Source: Kappaphycus alvarezii (Eukaryota; Rhodophyta; Florideophyceae; Gigartinales; Solieriaceae). Taken from it: DNA of 64,000 nucleotides. The translations under genes were made by a program, and so were the position numbers. Positions within the stretch are counted from its first letter, which is position 1; each line of letters starts with the position of its first letter. The notes under the pieces are model-generated. The model was given only the letters and a program-made list of their open reading frames with translations, ran no database searches and was not told the DNA's origin. The DNA lies in assembly GCA_002205965.3 (NCBI GenBank), contig NADL03000459.1:1488001-1552000 (forward strand), written 5' to 3'. Positions 21,481 to 34,455 of the stretch are shown here, piece by piece.

Positions 21481-23633
21481 TCTACCTGAAGATCTGCCAA
21501 GTTTGGAATCCAACTAATTCGACGACTCAGAACTTGGTTATTTGACAAGAAAGTATCGAGAAAGGGGTTCAAAGGTGTAAGATATCAAGTGTTCGTGGGT
21601 TAGTATCGCTTGCACGTCCTATTATTAATATTGTGGGCGCATTTTGTGGGACTGTAAAAACTTTTCCCCGGCAAAAAAACCTAAAACTCAGAACAAGTTT
21701 TGAAGAATTTTGCGAAAAATTACGTCATCCTTGCAAATCTCCTATCCTTGGAAGCGCCTAGATCTGCAACTAACCATGCATACAGCATCAAACCTTGCGA
21801 AAAATTTTACAATGGATTTTTTATATTGAAAAATAGGAAAACAAGGGTTTAAATCGGAGAGCTAGGGCCCAAAGGGCCCAGTTTACACTTTTGAAAGGTA
21901 CCGCGGGATATGTAGTGCAATTGGCTTACGTACTGTACTGCCATCGGCAGAGCTAATTTTGGTGATCTTTTTTTGATCTGATTCACTGCTAACCAGCAGG
22001 CACTGTACTGTACAGTACAGTAAGGGCAATTTTCTTTTGTCGCCCACTATTATTTTTGGTATTGTATCCTCACCCGATGGGGCTGAAGGGCTTGCAAACT
22101 GGACAACTCGGCTCCCAAATGGGACCTGATATTTTCGCAAGTGAAAGGCACCTATTGGGCCAGATGTCGACTTTACTTATCTCTAACTTAGATCTCCCTA
22201 ACTTGGCTAATCATAAAATCACTCACCCCGCCGTCCTAGATAACCCTAACCTAGTTAACTAGTATTTATACCTACCTCGCCACTAGGGCCCCAGATTAAA
22301 CAGCAACCGCGGTGTTGGCTCTGAACTTGACTCCCAACTTCCGCCTTTGCAGAAACCTTGCTAACGGCAACATTAGCTATCGCCACGTTTATTTGCCCGG
22401 GTCCCCCTTTCTATTCCCGCCCTTTTTCCAATATTATACTAAATCTTTTATTGTTTGTGATATTTACTCACGCTTGGCGCCCCGGACTCCGGCGTCTATA
22501 TACAAATAGGAACTTCAAAGTTGTCGTTGGTGACAAAATCTTATCTCCAAAGGAGATAATCAGCACAGCTGACCCATACTACATCTTCTTTGTCCAGTAT
22601 TACACCCCTGGTGCCTACGGTTATTTAGAATCAACCCATACCAAGTTTCTATAATTCCGCGGACCACGGTCCGGCCTTACAACCCGGAGGACAAGTATAC
22701 CGTCCAGCCGTCCAAGTAATTACCCTCGCTCTTCCAACCACATTTATCCTAGCCGTCGGCGAGCTGTGCTACTGCATCTCAGGGTGGTTAAAGAGTAAGA
22801 CAGACAGCGAACACCCTGTGGGTCTTCGTGTGTATGTGTTTGATTTCTCATTGTCTGACGGTGTTCCATTCTTGGACGAGAAGAACTGCGCACCGCGCAT
22901 TGCACTACAGGACACTGGTGATAGGGAATAGTTTTTTCAAAATTTTGTAATAAATGAATATTCTGATCACAAACATGAAGCAGTGATCGAACTGTAACTA
23001 TTGTCTAAATTCATCTTTGATCCTCTATAGACAAGAAAATATCTAGTGGTCGCTTCTACTTTGATCCCTTCATCATTAATTCCAGATATTGGTCTGAACA
23101 CAGCAATAACACATTCCATTTTTGCGACGGAGAAGATAGCTATGAAGGACCACAACGCCTTGCTCGAAGCACTGGCAAGAATCCAAGCGGGTGATTTTTG
23201 TCGGAGCGTCTGTTTCCCCACGAACGACGGACCCTTTAAGATTTTCAAGTCAAGTTTGCAGCGCTTGAGCAAACGAGCAGAACCGCAGATAAGGCAATTT
23301 TTTTCTTTATTTATTACATCAGAAAGACCGAACCGTGCTATAGTTTTCTCGTTTGAACAATAGAAAGAAATTGTTGCTCTTGTTTCGTTTAAACTGGCGA
23401 AAAAACCCTTCGTTGCCAATGAAGACTTGTGTAACATTGCAAGTCAGTAATGTGATGAACTCGAAAGGAATGAAAAGCATCTTCACGCATACGCCAAGCT
23501 AATTTTTCTCGTTATTGTATTTGTAGCTTTCTAAGGAGTAATTCTGAAAAACCGAGCTCCTAAGTTGTTCGTCTCGTGGATAAGCTCATTAAATATTTTA
23601 ATGATGAAACATTAACTACTTTTTTTTGCCCAA
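21481..23633. other. Unassigned, no supported gene
   Basis: Contains a GTAC palindrome run (TGTACTGTACAGTACAG, 22004-22020). The longest frames, 22967-23437 minus and 23046-23363 plus, overlap each other and match no family I know. Upstream parts of the pogo-like element below may reach into 23.0-23.6 kb. Confidence 0.4.
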
Positions 23634-24780
23634 GTGGCGTTGGTGTACAGGACCTCCAATACTAAGCCACCTAATCAAGTCTATAATCTCGACGAAACAT
23701 GTTTTTCTCCTTTACGAGACTTATTTGGCAAGAAGGGGAACGATGTAGTCACAACTGTAGGAGTTAAAGTGACTTGGCCGATAGTTACTTTTCAATATGC
23801 GAACCGCACATCTGTCCTGTTGTGCGTGAGAGGTACAGGCGAATGCTTCGCTCCTGCGGCAGTTTTCAAGGGGATTCAAGAACCAAGACTACGAGAAGGA
23901 ATATTTACTGAGAGAGTCCCTAATTAGATGCCTGAAGGGTGGGTTGCATTTTTGCCAACGTGATGTAGGCAGTTTCGATCAAAATGTGTTTTATAAGTGT
24001 GTGACGCGCTCTGTCAAATCTTTTCAAGCTTTAAAACCTTTTGAAGAGTTGAGGGGTTTATTTTTTTTGACGAATGCCGCCCTTATTTTGTTTTCAAGTG
24101 CAATTAAGGAGATGAGAAGGGCGCAAATTGCGACAGTGGCGTTGATAGAACATACAAGTGACCACTCATAACCTTTATATTCATTTTTGGACCCTTCAAG
24201 CACTTTGCGAATGAAACTGTCACGAAATTTTCGTTAACCTATGGATGTCAGCTATCAAAAGGGTTATCATAAATGCATGGAAGATATGTTTGAGATTCCA
24301 TTAAAGTAAGATTTAAGAGGGCTGCCACACAGAAAAATATCATAGACAAGTTTAAAAGGGCTGGCCTTTGACTAATAACCTTGAATTCCGTAGAAGGAAT
24401 ACGTGTTCGAAAGTCAAATCGCTGTCAGGAAATGATACCCCTTGACTAAGTTCTTCAGACGACAAGGATGAATACTGTTCGAACGGTACATGAAGGTATT
24501 CCTGATCGTAAAGTGAAGGCTATATTTGATGAAATTACAGTAGGTGTTGAGGTATCCCGCTTATATTTCATTGGACTGCTCAAATCTCTGGAAGAAAAGA
24601 GGCGTGAAGAACAGGAAGAGGAGCTGAATGGTTAGTTAAAAGAGCGCAAGAAGAGGCGCAGCAGGCCAGGAGAATGGCCTGGATGTATTTAATTGCCAAG
24701 TCGAAGGCACAGGACCGCGTCGAGCGCTATGTCGAGCAGTCTGTACAACCGAGAACTCGCAAATAACGCAGGTAGTTAAT
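23634..24780 (+). pseudogene. Pogo/Tigger-like DDE transposase remnant
   Basis: The open stretch 23634-23927 reads NQVYNLDETCFSPL, with the first catalytic Asp in the Y.(V/L)DE motif, then TSVLLCVRGTGECFAPAAVFKG, which corresponds to the T.....A.G...PP..VFKG block of the CENP-B/pogo (DDE_1) family. After a frameshift, 23944-24171 continues. Near 24560-24640 a charged, coiled-coil-like stretch (LEEKRREEQEEELNG) resembles the basic/acidic C-terminal tail of this family. The second and third catalytic residues are not secure. Terminal repeats not found. Confidence 0.5.
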
Positions 24781-26300
24781 TAGAAAACGCTTAGAGCAAA
24801 AGAAAGCTACTGAGAAAAGACAAGCAAATGTTTTATAGTGAATCAATAAATCATTTACATTATTCCCTTTCTGTAATAATTCCGCACAGATTTCCTTCCT
24901 TCCTTTGAATTCTATTTCTATCTGATATGTTTCGAAAATTTCCCAAAGCGTATAAAAAGTAGTTATTCTTTCTTTATATACTATTCAGTGCAGAATTTCA
25001 TCACCATTTAGAATAAATAATTAATTCCACTCTACTCTATTACAGTTTACTCTACTACATTAAGTACAACTTTACACGTTACTGCGTTTCATTTCAACCA
25101 GACAAAAAAGTTTTATGTAGCCAATCCGAGTCTTGAACCCGGAAAGGGCGGGCGCGCCCGTCCCGTGCCTGAACTCTCTTCCCCACACGGCCAGATGGTC
25201 ACACCAACCAAGGTTGTTCCTCGGTTCTTGCCATAGGAAAACACAGTTATATTTACATTTTTGTACCGCATATATTCCGATAAAATCCCGCCCATCTCAG
25301 AGAATTCTATCACAACCACAGACGTGATCCATAGACGACTTTGTCACCGCATAAGTTGCACACTGCGGTCTTCTGTTGCAATGTAAATTCTATCGCGAGC
25401 CCTACTGCACGTGCCTGACGAAAAATCTGGTTAGTTCTTAGCTGTATAGTCAGACCTGCAGTGTACACGATAGATACTCAATGAAGTAAAGTTTCTTCTA
25501 CAAAATTACGAATGAAACGTACAGTATTGCATATCTGCATAAATTAGCATTACATCCACTGTAAAAATTGCCTATCACGTTGAATACTAATTTCTGAATA
25601 TATTACAGAATGTACTGCATTTCAGGCCAATTCCAAAATCGTCGAATGCACACCGGAAATGCACTGTCCCACACACAGCTTCATGACTGGTACCAGATAT
25701 CTATGAAGAACTGCCTAGGAGTGCCAGAGGTTTACTCACCACTAAGAAATATCAAGAGAACAGTGAAGTTTTTAAAAAAGTCTTCAGTTTCTATACTTTA
25801 TCTTATCAAAGAATTGAAATATGACAAAAAATGTACTTCGGTCGTTGCTAGAGAGGAAAATCAGTTGGTGAACGACAGTCATAGTCATAAGAAGGTTCCC
25901 ATACTTGCAACCATACTTTTCATCCGCTACAGACTAAATTTTTGCCGACAAGACTACATGGTCTGAAGATAGTCCTTGTAACATACCCACAGCTCGTGAA
26001 AAAATCATTTTGAAAGCGGTTGTGGAAATTTTCAGTCAATTGACGAATCAACTCAAATTTTTAGAAAGGATTCAGGTCAGATAATGCACGTACAAGAAGT
26101 TTGTACTGCTTGAATTATCAAAAAATTTCAAACGTTTCAAGCACAACTGGTTCGAGGATCGAAAGTTCATATAAATGCATCGTTACTGTAGGGGTGTATT
26201 ATGGAAAGGTCTGAAAAGTAAATTCGATATTGTCCAATTGTCGAGCACTGCTCTCATGTCGCAACGATATTAACACCAGAAGCTTTTAGTAAGTCGAATG
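24781..26300. other. AT-rich stretch with a tRNA-like fragment, no supported gene
   Basis: A 118-codon plus-strand frame (25610-25966) is unrecognised and has no neighbour to support it. The remainder shows only short frames. Confidence 0.35.
25116..25200 (-). other. tRNA-like fragment (pseudo-tRNA or SINE-type head)
   Basis: On the minus strand CCGGG-TTCAAGA-CTCGG forms a complete T-arm with five pairs (one G-T), followed by ATTGGCT and A like an acceptor end. About 60 nt upstream, TGGCCGTGTGG resembles a pol III A box, with a GC-rich self-complementary CGGGCGCGCCCG between, like a long variable arm. The D-arm and anticodon arm do not fold with a U at position 33, and the 5' acceptor strand does not pair well, so it is not a functional tRNA. 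Confidence 0.25.
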
Positions 26301-26311
26301 GTACGGAGTCT

Positions 26312-28270
26312 ATGTCATACCATATTACAGATCTAGAAATGAAATTCGCGCAACTATATGATGCAGGTAAACCTCTTAACGAGTTGATGCATGTTTCTAT
26401 ACTACTCCCATCCATCAACGGTGGAAAGGACTACCTGGCAGTATTTGATGCTATTAGAACTATGTATAAGGACAAAATTACATGGGAGAAAGTCACTATC
26501 CGCTTGATGGAAGGGTATAAAGAAAAGTGACAAGCAAATTAGCCTCTAGAACATACAGTGAGCACATTAATGGCTATTATAGAAAGAAAGTGAACCTCAA
26601 AACATTGAAAGTCTAGAAAAGTTGTATGTATTTGCTGCAAAAAGCGTAGTCACTCTTTAGAGTAGTGCTGGAACAACCCAAGTGGGAACAATTACAAGCC
26701 AAATAAATTTAAGAAATTCCAGGGAAATAACCAACGCAAATAAGTGTTTGGTTGTAGAATGTAAGAAAAAAACACATAGCAGCAATGATAATTACATCAC
26801 GGCTCTAAATTCTCCCTACGGCATGGCTAAAGTATCAATTAATCGCCCGTGTTCGGTGGTCCTCAACAGCACGAAAAGTTTATTTTCGACAGTGGTGCAA
26901 CACACCATATGCGTTCCCACGAGGAATAATTTAGCAAACTTATTACTTTCTAGGGGCTAATGCCACTCTTGGAGATGACAGTGTCCTCAGAGGAAACAAA
27001 GTCGTGGAAATTGACTTTGTTCTGTATGAAACCGACAACGTTGAAATGAAAGGTGTATGGCTGAGATTAACAAAAATTATTTACACGGAGAACATGGGTT
27101 TTAATCTCGTATCAATGAGTGCATTGGATGATCATAACATCCATGCCACATTTGGAAAAGCAGAAAATTTTCTCTAAGACGGCAACAGTAATAAGCCGAT
27201 TGGCAAAGGGTCTAAACGGAATGATGGACTATTTGAACTGCTTGTTTCAGTCTTTTAACATAATTTTTCCAATGCCAAGAAAGTCTCAGCTGCTGCGGCA
27301 AAAAACAGACAAAAAAGTTTGAGTTTTATGTATCACATATTTTGGAAAACCCAGAAAGTGCCCTTAGCAGTGTTATAAGAATCGGAGTGGTAACCGGAAT
27401 AGACGAAAACGACAATACACCCAGAATTGATTGCGTTCCTTGCCTGGAAGTGAATCAATCGAGAAACAAGCTCCGTGGCAAACTAACTACAAAATAATCT
27501 ATGAAGGTTAGAGATCTGATTTTATCCGACGTGTGTGGGCCAATGCACACACCATTTTGGTCTAACTCTATTTATTTAGCGACCTTCATAGACGTTGCTT
27601 CATGTTTCTATGTTCACACTCATCTCAAAGGCTGAGGTCCCCGCAAAATTCAAAACCTACAAAGAATCTTTTGAAGTACAATACAGATTCAAGGTTAAAC
27701 TTTTATACACAGAGAATGGGACTGAGTACGTTAGTAACGACATGAAACTGTTCTACCACACGCATGGCCACTGTAAATATCACTACTGCTCCGTAAAATC
27801 CGCGGTCCAACGGCTTGACTGAAAGAATGAACAGAACAATACTGAAAAAGGTGCGCAGTATGCTTTCGCAAGCCTTACTTGGTGTTAAGTTCTGGAAGAG
27901 GCTTTACACCATGCTTTGTATATACGGAACATGCTTCCATCCAGAGCTCTTCGTTTGAGTCTAATGGAATTGTTCTGCAAACAACGACCCGATGCCAGCC
28001 ACCCAAGGATAATTGGCTGCCTCTTCCAGGAGCAGGTGCCTAATGCTCATAAAAGAAAACTAGATAAAAAAATCTAGATCTCTTATTCATGTTGGACATA
28101 TGACGCATACGGTTTCACGTGGATTCAACACCAGATCAGGGAAAGTACACATTTTTCGCCATAGAAAGTTTGACGAAACTGTATTCCCGGGCCTGATTGT
28201 GGTTTCGCCCCTCTTCAAGCGGTTTGGCGAATTGAGGACCAACTATAAGAGCTATACCGAGCTCTATTGA
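26312..28270 (+). pseudogene. C3 gag, protease and integrase remnants
   Basis: Gag-like open stretch 26312-26530. The protease signature FDSGATHHM (D-S-G active site) is followed by the GAG-pre-integrase block ending near 27175. Integrase pieces: LILSDVCGPMHTPFWSNSIY (27512-27571, first catalytic Asp), YLATFIDVASCFYVHTHL, then LYTENGTEYVSNDMKLFY (27705-27758, second Asp replaced in the usual D.G.E pattern by E.G.E), then ERMNRTILKKVRSMLSQALL (27824-27883, the catalytic Glu block). The pieces are in several frames with stops between them. Confidence 0.6.
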
Positions 28271-28949
28271 TGAAGGGGCACGCTATCTACGTGCCTACGG
28301 TGATGATTATCAGCTTACGGCTGATCTCGGATACTTTCTGCTGGGTTTCTGAGTGTTGTTGTTGATGATGTTGTTGGTGGTGGTGATTCAGGGGAAAAGT
28401 GCGGGACCACCACCTCTCTATACTGTAGAGTTCTTGATCAAAGGTGCTCATTTGATGTGTATACTTTGAACCCACTGACGGCACACAGTGTATCAACTGA
28501 CAGCATAAAGCATATAGAAATAACTAAATAACTAACAATTTGAACTATGGTCGCATGATTCTTTGTCAGCAGCTACCGCAACTACTGTAGGAAGTACAGT
28601 ATCATTCACTGTCCGTCTGGGCAAGCTACTGTAACTCTACTGTACCTCTCGAATTCTAACACTGGTGATCATACAGAATATCTTCCAATATCAGCAAAGA
28701 AAAATACATTTGTCAAACTAAATAATGAAGACAGTGGGATAGACATTTCAGATGATGATGACGAATACGTTTCTAACGTTGATTCGCAGGTGGGACATGA
28801 GGTGGTAGAGCTGGAGCAGATACCTCTTCCACTTCCAGTATATGAACCTACTTTCACATAGTGACCGCGAAGAAACCGCCGAGCTCCATTCAGATATGGA
28901 TAAATTGCAAAGTCAAAATCAAAAACCAGTGACGATGATATGCCATCTG

Positions 28950-29411
28950 TAGCACAAGTACTGAAGTCGGAGAAATCAAATGCATATAAAGCTGCTATTC
29001 ATGCCGAACTTGAGACCCTAAAAGCGCATAACAAGTGGGAGTTGGTCACGAACCCAGAATAGGCAAAGGGTTTACCACATAAACTGATCTTAAGACTTAA
29101 AAAGCATAGTAATGGAACTATTAGCAAGTAAAAAGCCAGGGTCATTACATTAGGTTTATATCAAGGTGCATACAATGTTGCAGAGACTTTCTCTACAGTG
29201 GTTTTTTTCATGTCAGTGCGAGTTGCTTTGACTATTGCTGCTTTAAACAAATATGAATTACATCAGATGGATTTAACTGGAAGATTCGTTCACGGTTAAA
29301 TTGACAGGCCTGTATACATGAAGCAGTCCAAAGGCATCGAGGAGCCTGTAAAAGAACATCTTTTCTGTAAGTTGCGAAAGAGCATCTATGGTTTAAACCA
29401 AGCAACGCAGA
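28950..29411 (+). pseudogene. C3 reverse transcriptase, first part
   Basis: Reads YKAAIHAELETLKAHNKWEL, then LTIAALNKYELHQMDLTGRF with the motif A Asp, and KLRKSIYGLNQATQI, close to the canonical SIYGLKQA. It is broken at about 29412 where an inverted segment of the same family is inserted. Between integrase and RT (28270-28900) only low-complexity sequence is seen, including a GTT/GGT-rich run near 28352-28388. Confidence 0.62.
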
Positions 29412-29414
29412 TTT

Positions 29415-29567
29415 GATTAACTGTGATGCTTTCATTTCAACCGTTAATCGCATCTCCTTGAACACCCCTTCTACAGGGGAATGGTGTGAGTTCGTATGAG
29501 TGAATAATGATGGATCAGATGATATCATATTCACTGTGCTCTCGAAGTTGTGACTTTGACGCTGTTG
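29415..29567 (-). repeat. Inverted 153-bp copy of the C3 3' end inside the C3 RT
   Basis: This segment is the reverse complement of 30651-30803, of equal length, with scattered differences. It includes the inverted polypurine tract and about 50 bp of LTR start (CTCCTTGAACACCCC, 29453-29467). RT coding similarity stops just before it and resumes just after it. Confidence 0.8.
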
Positions 29568-29590
29568 ATTTTGTACAAACAATTTAGAGC

Positions 29591-30428
29591 ATGTCTCCAA
29601 AGACTTTAATTAAAACTCTGCTCCACTCCGACTGCATATATGTCAAGTCCGAGAAGGGGAAAAGTGTGTATCTACTGGTCTATGTGGACGAAATGCTAAT
29701 CATGAGTGACTGCCCTCTCATGATTAGCAAGCTCAAGAAAAATTTAGTGAAAATTTTAAGTATAGGACCCTGGATGCGTGAAGGACTTTCTAGAGGTAAA
29801 AATTATTGGTGAATCAGGTGATTTCGCCCTGTCGTAAAGCCAATACAATAGAAAAATTCTGGAAAACCCTAGCATGCAGGACTGCGGTCCTATTTACACA
29901 CTCATGGATCCATCTAACTACATGAATATCACTAAGAAAGCGGACAGAGTCCTGATGAGTTCACAAAAATGAAGCGTATAGCATACCGAAAAGCAAATGA
30001 TCAATTGCTCTATCTATCATCTTATTCTAGGCTGCACATTGCAGTAGCTGTTGGCAACCTCAGTCGCCAAGTCTCAAATCTGTGACCTATACACTAGGTT
30101 GGAGCCAAAAGAATAATAAGATATTTACGAGGTACATCTGATCACTGCTTGATATGTCGTACTTCAAGCGACCAACTAACTACCTATACAGATTCTGATT
30201 GGATAGTGAGCTCAGATTGATCATAAATATAACGATGGTAGCTTGCTACAGAAAGTTGGCCCTACAGTGTTCTGGAAGAATTCGAAGCAGCGCTGTATAG
30301 CACTATCTTCAACCGAGGCTGAATATGTCTATCAGATTTGGGTCCAGAGGATACATGGTGACTATAGATACTTCTTGAATTTCGAGCTGTGCAGCGTTCA
30401 CCAACCACTATCCTCCAGACAACACTGA
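29591..30428 (+). pseudogene. C3 RT second part and RNase H remnant
   Basis: The open stretch 29591-29812 reads LHSDCIYVKSEKGKSVYLL, then YVDEMLIMSD. This is the YVDD catalytic box with the second Asp changed to Glu. At 30243-30428 the RNase H core reads WKNSKQRCIALSSTEAEYVY, matching the W.S.KQ..VALSSTEAEY block of copia elements. Stops separate the two. Confidence 0.65.
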
Positions 30429-31095
30429 ATCAATCGATTGGGCATCGGATATGGGACAGTTCTGTAAGAGCCAGCATATCGATATCAGACTTCACCTTGT
30501 CTGTGATTTGGTCAAACAAAACAAATTCACATGGCATTCATTGAAACCAAGTACCTGCTCGCGGATATGCTAACAAAAACCCTTTACGGACTAAAGATAA
30601 AGCTTGATACAAAGCGTCTTGGCACAAGCAGCCATTGCTCTCGAGAAGGTGAACAGCGTCAAACACACAACGTCGAGAGCACATTGAATATGATATCATC
30701 TGATCCATAGTTATTCATTCATACAAACTCATACCGTTCTCCCGTAGAAGGGGTGTTCAAGGAGACGTGACGAGCGGGTGAAATGAAAGCACCACAATTA
30801 ATCTAATCCGAAGTATAATCAATTGAAAATTAACTGACAACCGTTTGTTACAACGACCATAAGGTTGCTTATTGTTAATGTTGAGTCATGAGTTATCACA
30901 CATAGCTTATCTACTCGGGACTGAAAACAGACCGTGATTGTTCAGGTGAATTGGTAATAATACAGCTCAGCGTCAAGCATAAAGAACTAACCACAGAAAA
31001 GAACACCAGCCAAGTCACTTTCAGTAAAATCTATTGTTTCATCTTGTGTCAAGTCTACCTTCTTTGTACATTGTCTAGATACCACCATCTTATCA

Positions 31096-33585
31096 AACAC
31101 AGGCCGTATCGGACGCACTCCGAGGCAACCACCCATAGGAAATACCGGTCAAGTTCCAAGTTCGTTCCACCTAGTTCTATTCCAGCGTTCACCAATATAA
31201 CTATGGAAGAGGTCCTTCGCACAGTTCGCTCTTTAAAACCTGGCTCTGCCCCCGGTGGCTCCGGCCTACTCCCTTCACGCCTCGAAGAGTTGCTGCGCGC
31301 CCCTTCTTCCTCCTCGCGCGGAGGATTGTTGCACTCCCCTACCGACCTCCTCACTGCCTGAGCAGCCGGAGAAGCTCCAGCAGATCTGGCCCCGTGGATC
31401 GCAGGAGCCCAACTTAGGCCGCTAGCTAGAAAGGATATGGCACCCCGCCCCATCGCTATGGGCGAGACGCTGCGGCGATTGGTGACCACCTGCCTAGTGT
31501 CTCAACCTTCTCAAAAGGCGGCGAACTAATTGCGACTAACCCCAGTGGGCATTGATAAGCCAGTAGTGCGGGGGCCGATACCACTGCACACGGAGTCCGG
31601 CGACTCCTAAACGGACTTGGAACCACAACCGACTTTGCCCTATTGTCAGTAGATCTCAAGAATGCCTTCAATCTTTGCAGCCGGCCGGCTTTTCTCAAGG
31701 CCGTTCACACTCACTTTCCACAGCATTTGCGCTGGGTAATGTTGTGCTATAAAAGCGATCCGGCGTACTTGTGGACAGGCTTTGGTACCCTAAGAAGCGT
31801 GATAGGCACCCAGCAAGGTGATCCACTCGGCGGTCTCTTATTCGACCTATTCCCGCATTCCGTAACTCTTAAGGTACAAGACATGCTGCCGCTGTCCGAG
31901 GACGACAGGGAGGTACAGGGTATACTCCTTCAGCTGTTGTATTACGAAGATGGCCACATAGTGGCCAAGCACGACGCTCTCTTGAGAGCTACCGCAATTT
32001 TGTCCTCACCTGAGGCAACAGGCCCTGGTCTACACCTGGCACTCCCCAAGTGTAAGATATGGTGGCCCAAAACTCCAAGGGCGATAGTTAAAGCCGCGTA
32101 CCCAGCAGAGATCATCTAACAGGAGTATAGCAAGGGGACCACTGCCCTGAAAGCGCCGATGGGCTCGAACGACTTCATGATGCAATCCTTTACCGACCCG
32201 AAATCTCTGGAGCCGTTTGTGCAGGCCTTTATGGAATTACAGGACACATGGGCCTCTCAGATTTTGCGGAACTGCTTCGGCGTATGCAAGATAGGCTATC
32301 TCCTCCGGGTCGTACCATAGTCCTGCACAAAGAAAGGAGCCGAGTTTTCGATAAGCTCATGGAACATGCAATGAAAACGCTGGCAGGAGGCATCCTCGAC
32401 AATGAAGTCTTCAAAGGAGTTACAACTCCGGCTCAAGCCTATCGAGGCCAAGAAGCCAACCCTCGGGATCGGCCTTACCTTAGCCACGGATGTCGCCGCT
32501 GCTGCCTTCCTCGCCTCTAGCTTCCAGACAAACAAGCTGTGTGAGCGATGCCTGCCGTCAGCACTAGTCGACTTCTCGACGTGTCCAGATGGCAAAGCAA
32601 CGTTCAGCCTATGGAACTCATTATGCCGCATATCCGACAGGCCGTCGCCAGTATTTTTGGCTCAAATCCACCATCGAAAAAGAAGCTGAAAGATGCTGTC
32701 CATGCCACAGTGTACGAAGACATTCCACTGGGCGATTGCCGCGCACAAGCCGTCCGGGCCTCAATGAAATCCTGGGAGCCAAAGAATGGGTCCACTGCCC
32801 TCCAACAGTAGGTTTGCAGACTGCCATCAGCAACCGACACTATCATGGATACAATACTTCTGACAGGCCCCGATGTTTGCCCCAGGAACCCCCTGCCCGA
32901 GGGCTGGGTGCCTGAAACACTAGACGTCCATGGCGATCATCTTATTAACTGCAGTTACGGACCCCAGCAGATTGACCGACACGATGATCAGGTAACTTTG
33001 TCGGGTAACGATCTTAGCCTCGGCGCAAGGCATCCGGCCGTCGAACCTTGGTCGCACGGGGAACACAACACCAGGCCAGATATCAGGGCATTGGGCGCCG
33101 CCGGTGGCACTGATTACTTTGATATTACGTTTGTGAACTCGCTGGCCCCTTCTCACCTCAGGACGAGAAGCTTTAACCCTATGACGACCTTAAATGCTGC
33201 AAACCCTGATAAGCTACGAAAACACCAGGGTTTTATAGCCGGACTACCCGGTAGGAATAGGCTTGTCCCCGTTCCAATCTCCATGCTCGGAGGGTGGCAC
33301 CCCGATACGTTCTTATTGATCACGGAGATAGCACGATTGGTCGCCAGCCGAGACTTGGACCAGTACTCCAAGGTGAGAGCTATCTTACTTCAGCAACATG
33401 CCGCATTGATGGTGACTTCCAACGCGGCGTGCTTGATGACTGGGCTATCAGCTACTGCACTTTGTAATTGGCTGAAATGCTCAGTTAGGCAAATCATAGG
33501 TCTAGCAACATCGTTTGAATTCAAGATTCGTGGGAGTCCCAGCCTTCGCACTGCTCGCAATAAACTAACCCCATGTCCGAGTTGA
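31096..33585 (+). pseudogene. Non-LTR retrotransposon, RT and nuclease-like domain (copy 2)
   Basis: The clearest copy of the family at 1.6-3.6 kb. Fingers: MEEVLRTVRSLKPGSAPGGS (from 31204), then after a TGA at 31359-31361 LRPLARKDMAPRPIAMGETL. Motif A SVDLKNAFNLCSRPAFLKAV (from 31646), motif B GTQQGDPLGGLLF (about 31807-31845), motif C LLYYEDGHIV (about 31937-31966), where the usual YxDD reads YYED. The C-terminal open stretch 32845-33585 carries LDVHGDHLINCSYG and RHDD, then RPDIRALGAAGGTDYFDITF and VNSLAPSH, which I read as a zinc-binding segment plus PD-(D/E)xK-type nuclease. It ends at TGA 33583-33585. Several frameshifts separate the segments. No poly(A) tail or target duplication was found. 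Confidence 0.76.
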
Positions 33586-34455
33586 TAGACGAGTACGTAG
33601 AGGAAGGGAGGTGAGGACGAAGGAGATTGGCATGACTTGGACATCCCGGAGGATCTCGCAGAGTCTTTCGCGGCTCCTATTCCCCAAAGAAACAGGCCTG
33701 TAGTGAATTACTCTGTGGTACCGAGCACCCCGCACCCGTCACCGGAAGCTCCAATCCTCCACCTTGGTGGAAGCCGCCTAATTCCAAAAAACACCGAAAG
33801 GCGTCTATAGGCAGATGTCATGGGGCGAGAGTTGGGTAATTACGGCCACGGAGGACACTAACCTGCCTGTGATGGGACCATATGGCACAAAGCGTTTGTG
33901 GGCGCATGCTCGCTGGACAGACTGGTCTCTTCTCAATTCTTCAGAAGGCCACGATGTCGGTGAGGGCGTTGCCGGGGCGTTGCCGATCTGGTCGGTTTAG
34001 AGTTGGTAGGGATACATACTGTACATTACAGTACATATGTTGTGGAATGCTCAACGCATTTTCCTTTGGTACTCGCAAATTTCGGTATCAGGAAACTTCA
34101 ATAGAGACCCCATTTTCCCCATTTTCCGCCCAGTACAATACATGCAGTACTGTACATGTTAGTGAGCGTACTGTACTGTACTGTACACTCCAGAAAGCCA
34201 CCACATCTTCCATGCATTAACCCAAAAATTTCCCCCTCCAGAAACGGTATGAGTAAACATGTTAGTACATGTGTTGCTTTTTGGCAAACATATTGTACTG
34301 AACTGTACTGTACTGTATACTGTCCACAAGTGTGAACGCAACGCAGGCGAGCCCCCCTTCTTTGAAATGCATCGATAATGCTTCTAAATGGTAACAAAAG
34401 CCTTATTTTGTTGTACGGAGCTCGCGGCATTTACTGTACTGTAATGCACTCCCAG
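33586..34455. other. No gene seen; GTAC-rich repeat cluster
   Basis: The first 400 bp may be 3' untranslated sequence of the non-LTR element. From 34016 there are several TACTG/GTACA runs, for example TACTGTACTGTACTGTACA (34169-34187) and CTGTACTGTACTGTATAC (34303-34320). Confidence 0.45.

Larger units (their letters stand above)
26312..30860 (+). mobile_element. Copia-like retrotransposon C3, decayed
   Basis: Plus-strand order: gag piece (26312-26530, LLPSINGGKDYLAVFDAIRT), protease FDSGATHHM near 26890-26915, pre-integrase MSALDDHNIHATFGKAENFL (27114-27173), integrase, RT, RNase H. A polypurine tract GTAGAAGGGG (30744-30753) is followed at 30754 by TGTTCAAGG, the likely start of the 3' LTR. 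I could not find the 5' LTR or the LTR end, so the right limit is nominal. Confidence 0.65.

Noticed and set aside
22967..23437. Minus-strand 156-codon open frame
   Set aside because: It overlaps a plus-strand frame of similar size, resembles no family, and has no promoter or splice signals. Left unannotated.
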